Shown here one piece after another: positions 51,657-54,131 of a stretch of 54,131 nt of DNA (the first letter of the stretch is position 1; the number at the start of each line of letters is the position of its first letter). Position numbers and translations under genes: made by a program. Source of the stretch: JBFXJF01 sp050175155 (GTDB lineage: Bacteria; Bacillota; Bacilli; Tepidibacillales; Tepidibacillaceae). The stretch is from positions 1-54,131 of the forward strand of contig JBFXJF010000013.1 of assembly GCA_050175155.1 (NCBI GenBank), in the 5' to 3' direction. The notes beneath the pieces are model-generated. The model worked only from the letters and a program-made list of their open reading frames with translations. It searched no databases and was not told the origin of the DNA.

Positions 51657-52529
51657 ATGTCAAAAGTAGATTTAGATATTAAAGAAGCATCAAAACTTAC
51701 AAGTGAGGAGTGGAAAGAATGGACGAAAACGGTTTGGAGTATTGCTAACATTAGTGATTGTATACATCCTGCAGTTTATCCTTTAGAAATTCCACGTAGG
51801 TTGATTAAAATGTACTCATTTTGGGATGAAATTGTACTTGATCCATTTTCAGGAATGGCAACAACAGGTAAAGCGGCTATTCAAAACGGTCGAAAATATA
51901 TTGGATATGAAACAAACGAAATATATTTGGAAACTTCTAAAAATAGATTGTCCGACTTTATAGAGACAAACAAAATTGAAGTTCAAAGTGATGATGTTAA
52001 GATATTTAATAAAAGCTGTATTGATATGAAGGGTGTTGAAGATAACAGTGTTGGTGTTGTCGTTACATCTCCACCTTATTGGAATAAAGCTGATTATGGA
52101 GAATATCAAGGTAATCTTGGCAGTTTTGAATACTATGATGACTTTTTAAACAATATGGAATTAGTAATCCGTGAATGTTATCGTGTTCTAAAACTAGGCA
52201 GAAAAATGTGTATTGTAACTGCAAATGTAAATCAAAATACTCGTGAATATGGACTGGTGACAATACCAATAGCATCTGATTTGACAAAAATTGCCCAGAG
52301 TGTTGGTTTTACGTTAGTTAATCAAGTGATATGGAATAAAGATGGTACAGGAGGCAAATGGGGATCATCTGCATCACAAAGACCAATATTCGGAAGCTAT
52401 CCATATCCTCCTAACTTATTATTCAAAAATGTTAATGAGTATATAATTATAGTGCAAAAACCAGATCCTAAAAAAAAGAATTCAAAAGCTCCTTCATATA
52501 AAGAATTATTCCGAGATGCTCCAAGGTAA
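51657..52529 (+). CDS. DNA methyltransferase with TSPPYW motif (probable N4-cytosine)
   Basis: A 290-residue methyltransferase. SAM-binding motif LDPFSGMATTGKAAIQNGRKYIGYE is near residues 60-85, and the catalytic TSPPYWNKADYG near 137. SPPY is usual for N4-cytosine enzymes, though some adenine enzymes use it. Motif X/I (HPAVYPLEIPRRLI then DPFSG) comes first, the reverse of the common beta class. ATG 51657 has GGGGAGGG eight bases upstream. It follows the adenine methyltransferase by 16 bases. A second methyltransferase suits an asymmetric recognition site. Confidence 0.85.
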   Translation: MSKVDLDIKEASKLTSEEWKEWTKTVWSIANISDCIHPAVYPLEIPRRLIKMYSFWDEIVLDPFSGMATTGKAAIQNGRKYIGYETNEIYLETSKNRLSDFIETNKIEVQSDDVKIFNKSCIDMKGVEDNSVGVVVTSPPYWNKADYGEYQGNLGSFEYYDDFLNNMELVIRECYRVLKLGRKMCIVTANVNQNTREYGLVTIPIASDLTKIAQSVGFTLVNQVIWNKDGTGGKWGSSASQRPIFGSYPYPPNLLFKNVNEYIIIVQKPDPKKKNSKAPSYKELFRDAPR

Positions 52530-52536
52530 AAATAGT

Positions 52537-52559
52537 AGTATTAGACTTAATCTAATACT
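52537..52559. terminator. Hairpin between convergent methyltransferase and nuclease genes
   Basis: AGTATTAGA and TCTAATACT with a five-base loop. Only short T-runs flank it, so it may be a weak two-way terminator. Confidence 0.55.
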
Positions 52560-52568
52560 GAATATGTT

Positions 52569-53711
52569 TTATACAAGAGGACAGTCTTCCCACAATGAAA
52601 AAAGTGTTTCGGAAGAACTAATCTCATAAGGGAAAGATTTTCCATGCCAATTTAGGCTGTTTAGGCGATTGTTAAGTTGTGAATAGCCAGCCATACCATC
52701 AAGTAAGAGCATATATTCATAAAGATTATCATTTGTTCTTTTGAATAAAAGTATTGGCTTTTTTAGTGTATCAGTTGGGTAATGATCGTTTAAATACTCT
52801 GCCCCTGAAACTTCAACTCGTACATTTCGATTTCTATCGCTGAAGACAATTTGCCGTTTCTCAATTTTATGAGGAGTGTAGATATCAGTGACTTGTTGTA
52901 AGCAAAGATGATCCCCAGCAGATTTTTGAAAAAATTTAAGAAGTATATCTACGGTAAAATGTACTTGTTTAGATCGTTTTCCAGCCTTTGGTACGAATCG
53001 GATAAGATATCTAGTTTCTTCATCATCAATTTTGGGGTGATCTATTTCTCTTTGTATATAGTTGTTTTGATTAGTTTCTTTACTTCTCTGTATTTGTGGT
53101 GGGATTGGAGTGATTTCATCTCCAAAAATAATGTCTTCTTTTGAACGTTTTTTCTGACTTTTTACATGGGAAATTCTTTGACTAATTAAAGAACGTTCTT
53201 TCCTGATATATCCTTTTTCAAGTAAGAGGTTGATTAAATCCAATGAAGCAGTTTTGCAACATGGTGATTCCGTGTTAGAGTAAGTAGAATATAGCTTTCT
53301 CATAAAATCAGAATCATTTGATATGATACAACTTTCATAATTACCAAATAGGCCGCCGGCAGTAAAATTATTTGAACCGACTGCTGTCCAGAACTTCTTA
53401 TCTCCTTCAAATGAATACGCTTTAACATGAAAGGTTTTTGATGGATTTTCGGAGTGGTATATGAATAAGGAATCGCTATTGTTTAAGAGAGATACTAGTG
53501 CTTCATAAGATGTGTTTTCCTGATCGATTCCTACGATTCCGTTGATTATACCCCCGTTTTCCCTAAATAATTTCATATAGGGGATCAACCTATTAACACC
53601 ACTGATTTTTGTGTAAGCGGTAATAAATTTGAAATTAGCAAAAAGGCCACTTTGTAATTGGTTAATTAGTTGGTTTCCTAAACTATCTTCAAATGGTTGG
53701 TTAATAATCAT
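52569..53711 (-). CDS. Restriction endonuclease, PLD-type (NgoFVII/BfiI-like)
   Basis: A 380-residue nuclease. The N-terminal domain is phospholipase-D-like: FHVKAYSFEGDKKFW with His near residue 95 and Lys97, then GSNNFTAGGLFGNYE near 112, the HxK...N motif. This is the NgoFVII family. BfiI of the same fold acts as a dimer without metal. The C-terminal part (about 230-360, YLIRFVPKAGKRSKQVHFTVD, HYPTDTLKKPILLF) should be the DNA-binding domain, possibly B3-like. Between them is a charged linker. AGGAGG lies eight bases upstream of the ATG. Convergent to the methyltransferases, the usual safe arrangement. Confidence 0.85.
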   Translation of the reverse strand: MIINQPFEDSLGNQLINQLQSGLFANFKFITAYTKISGVNRLIPYMKLFRENGGIINGIVGIDQENTSYEALVSLLNNSDSLFIYHSENPSKTFHVKAYSFEGDKKFWTAVGSNNFTAGGLFGNYESCIISNDSDFMRKLYSTYSNTESPCCKTASLDLINLLLEKGYIRKERSLISQRISHVKSQKKRSKEDIIFGDEITPIPPQIQRSKETNQNNYIQREIDHPKIDDEETRYLIRFVPKAGKRSKQVHFTVDILLKFFQKSAGDHLCLQQVTDIYTPHKIEKRQIVFSDRNRNVRVEVSGAEYLNDHYPTDTLKKPILLFKRTNDNLYEYMLLLDGMAGYSQLNNRLNSLNWHGKSFPYEISSSETLFSLWEDCPLV

Positions 53712-53754
53712 AATATAAACCTCCTACTTTTGTGTATTGTTGAAATATTGTTTA

Positions 53755-53760
53755 ATTATA
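53755..53760 (-). promoter_or_regulatory. Possible -10 of the nuclease gene
   Basis: TATAAT on the minus strand, about 45 bases upstream of the nuclease ATG. No good -35 box is seen at 17 bp. Confidence 0.35.
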
Positions 53761-53877
53761 GTCTATTTAACTGTTTTAGAAAAGTTGTAAATTGGAAGTG
53801 TTTATATTTAATGCAATATTGATTTATTAATATAATACAACTGATCCGATTAAATTAATTATCAAAAAGGAGAATTC

Positions 53878-53919
53878 ATGGGTTTAAATTTATTAAGTTT
53901 GTTAAGAAATAATGTTTGA
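53878..53919 (+). CDS. Possible 13-residue leader ORF at the rRNA promoter
   Basis: ATG at 53878 follows AAGGAG by five bases and encodes MGLNLLSLLRNNV, ending in TGA within the -35 box of the rRNA promoter. A TATAAT at 53831-53836 could drive it. It is small and hydrophobic; only the strong ribosome binding site supports it. Confidence 0.3.
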   Translation: MGLNLLSLLRNNV

Positions 53920-53945
53920 CAAGCAGATATGTAAAATGTTATGAT
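53916..53945 (+). promoter_or_regulatory. rRNA operon promoter
   Basis: TTGACA (53916-53921) and TATGAT (53940-53945) with 18-bp spacing, just before the boxA leader. Confidence 0.8.
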
Positions 53946-54131
53946 AATTGCTGTTGCTGAAAAAATTGTTCTTTGAAAACTAAACAGTGTTAAAAGCCAA
54001 ACGGACCACATTTATGTGGAAAAAAAGTCAGTAAAAAATAAGAGCTAGAAAGCTCTCTTTGATAAAAAAATGGATAATGAAGGCCGATTAAAAAACGCAA
54101 CATCCGTGTTGCAACATCGGCACTCAAACGT
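53946..54131 (+). other. rRNA operon leader with boxA
   Basis: TGTTCTTTGAAAACTAAACA (from 53967) is the boxA-containing antitermination leader known from Bacillus rRNA operons. Hairpins follow: CCACA/TGTGG (54006-54019), AGAGCT/AGCTCT (54041-54056) and GCAACA/TGTTGC (54097-54112), the last enclosed by GCCGAT/ATCGGC (54083-54121), the expected 16S processing region. 16S itself would begin beyond the window. Confidence 0.88.

Noticed and set aside
48252..53711. Prophage or IS element
   Set aside because: No integrase, transposase, terminal inverted repeats or phage structural genes are visible.

Overview
The window is a low-GC Firmicutes chromosome segment, most likely from the order Bacillales and probably from an anaerobic or facultative lineage. 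The evidence is gene order. The block sigW-rsiW-cdaA-cdaR-glmM-glmS, the block acpS-nnrED-lolA-like lipoprotein-alr-ndoAI-ndoA-tex-sprT-like, and the block tsaE-tsaB-rimI-tsaD followed by the ABC-F gene, rex, tatC, groES and groEL all match the arrangement known from Bacillus. Base composition is strongly AT-rich. TTG and GTG starts are frequent, each backed by a good Shine-Dalgarno sequence. The DUF438, DUF5320 and DUF134 proteins and NikR are more typical of anaerobes. No 16S rRNA is present, so the genus stays open; Desulfuribacillus- or Vulcanibacillus-like bacteria are a guess only.

Layout. 1-2257: the end of an rRNA operon (23S-5S spacer, 5S rRNA) followed by twelve tRNA genes and a terminator. 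2409-6185: arginase, then a TPP-riboswitch-controlled ABC transporter of the ThiXYZ type for a thiamine precursor. 6277-14347: a lipoprotein, an ECF sigma/anti-sigma pair, c-di-AMP synthase and its regulator, then GlmM and GlmS, which make cell-wall amino sugars, with glmS behind a glmS ribozyme. 14431-21259: mixed genes including a membrane protein, the DUF438/DUF5320/DUF134 group, a chemoreceptor, NikR, a cyclophilin and a TerC-family protein behind a yybP-ykoY (Mn2+) riboswitch. 21439-29905: acpS through the SprT-like gene. 29974-31386: a second cluster of twelve tRNAs without rRNA genes. 31443-48153: iron alcohol dehydrogenase, the genes for tRNA t6A synthesis, a sporulation-type histidine kinase, an alkaline-phosphatase-like membrane protein, ABC-F, 5-formyl-THF cyclo-ligase, Rex, TatC, a CIRCE-controlled groESL operon and guaA. 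48252-53711: an accessory island holding what looks like a complete type II restriction-modification system. 53712-54131: the promoter and leader of another rRNA operon. Two rRNA operons therefore bracket the window.

How the parts fit together. Most of the core genes serve translation (tRNAs, t6A synthesis, RimI), envelope building (GlmM/GlmS, alanine racemase, c-di-AMP control) and stress or redox response (GroESL, Rex, ECF sigma). Three well-known RNA regulators are recognisable: the TPP riboswitch, the glmS ribozyme and the yybP-ykoY riboswitch.

The least explained structures are these: (1) a family of about ten hairpin elements lying only among the tRNA genes, each complete copy ending in a tRNA-like CCA or a close variant; their stems differ by paired substitutions between two subfamilies; (2) the restriction island with two dissimilar DNA methyltransferases, a PLD-type nuclease of the NgoFVII/BfiI kind, an AbrB-like small gene and a long symmetric operator-like site; (3) short ORFs with strong ribosome binding sites, one across the glmS ribozyme cleavage site and one overlapping the -35 box of the rRNA promoter.
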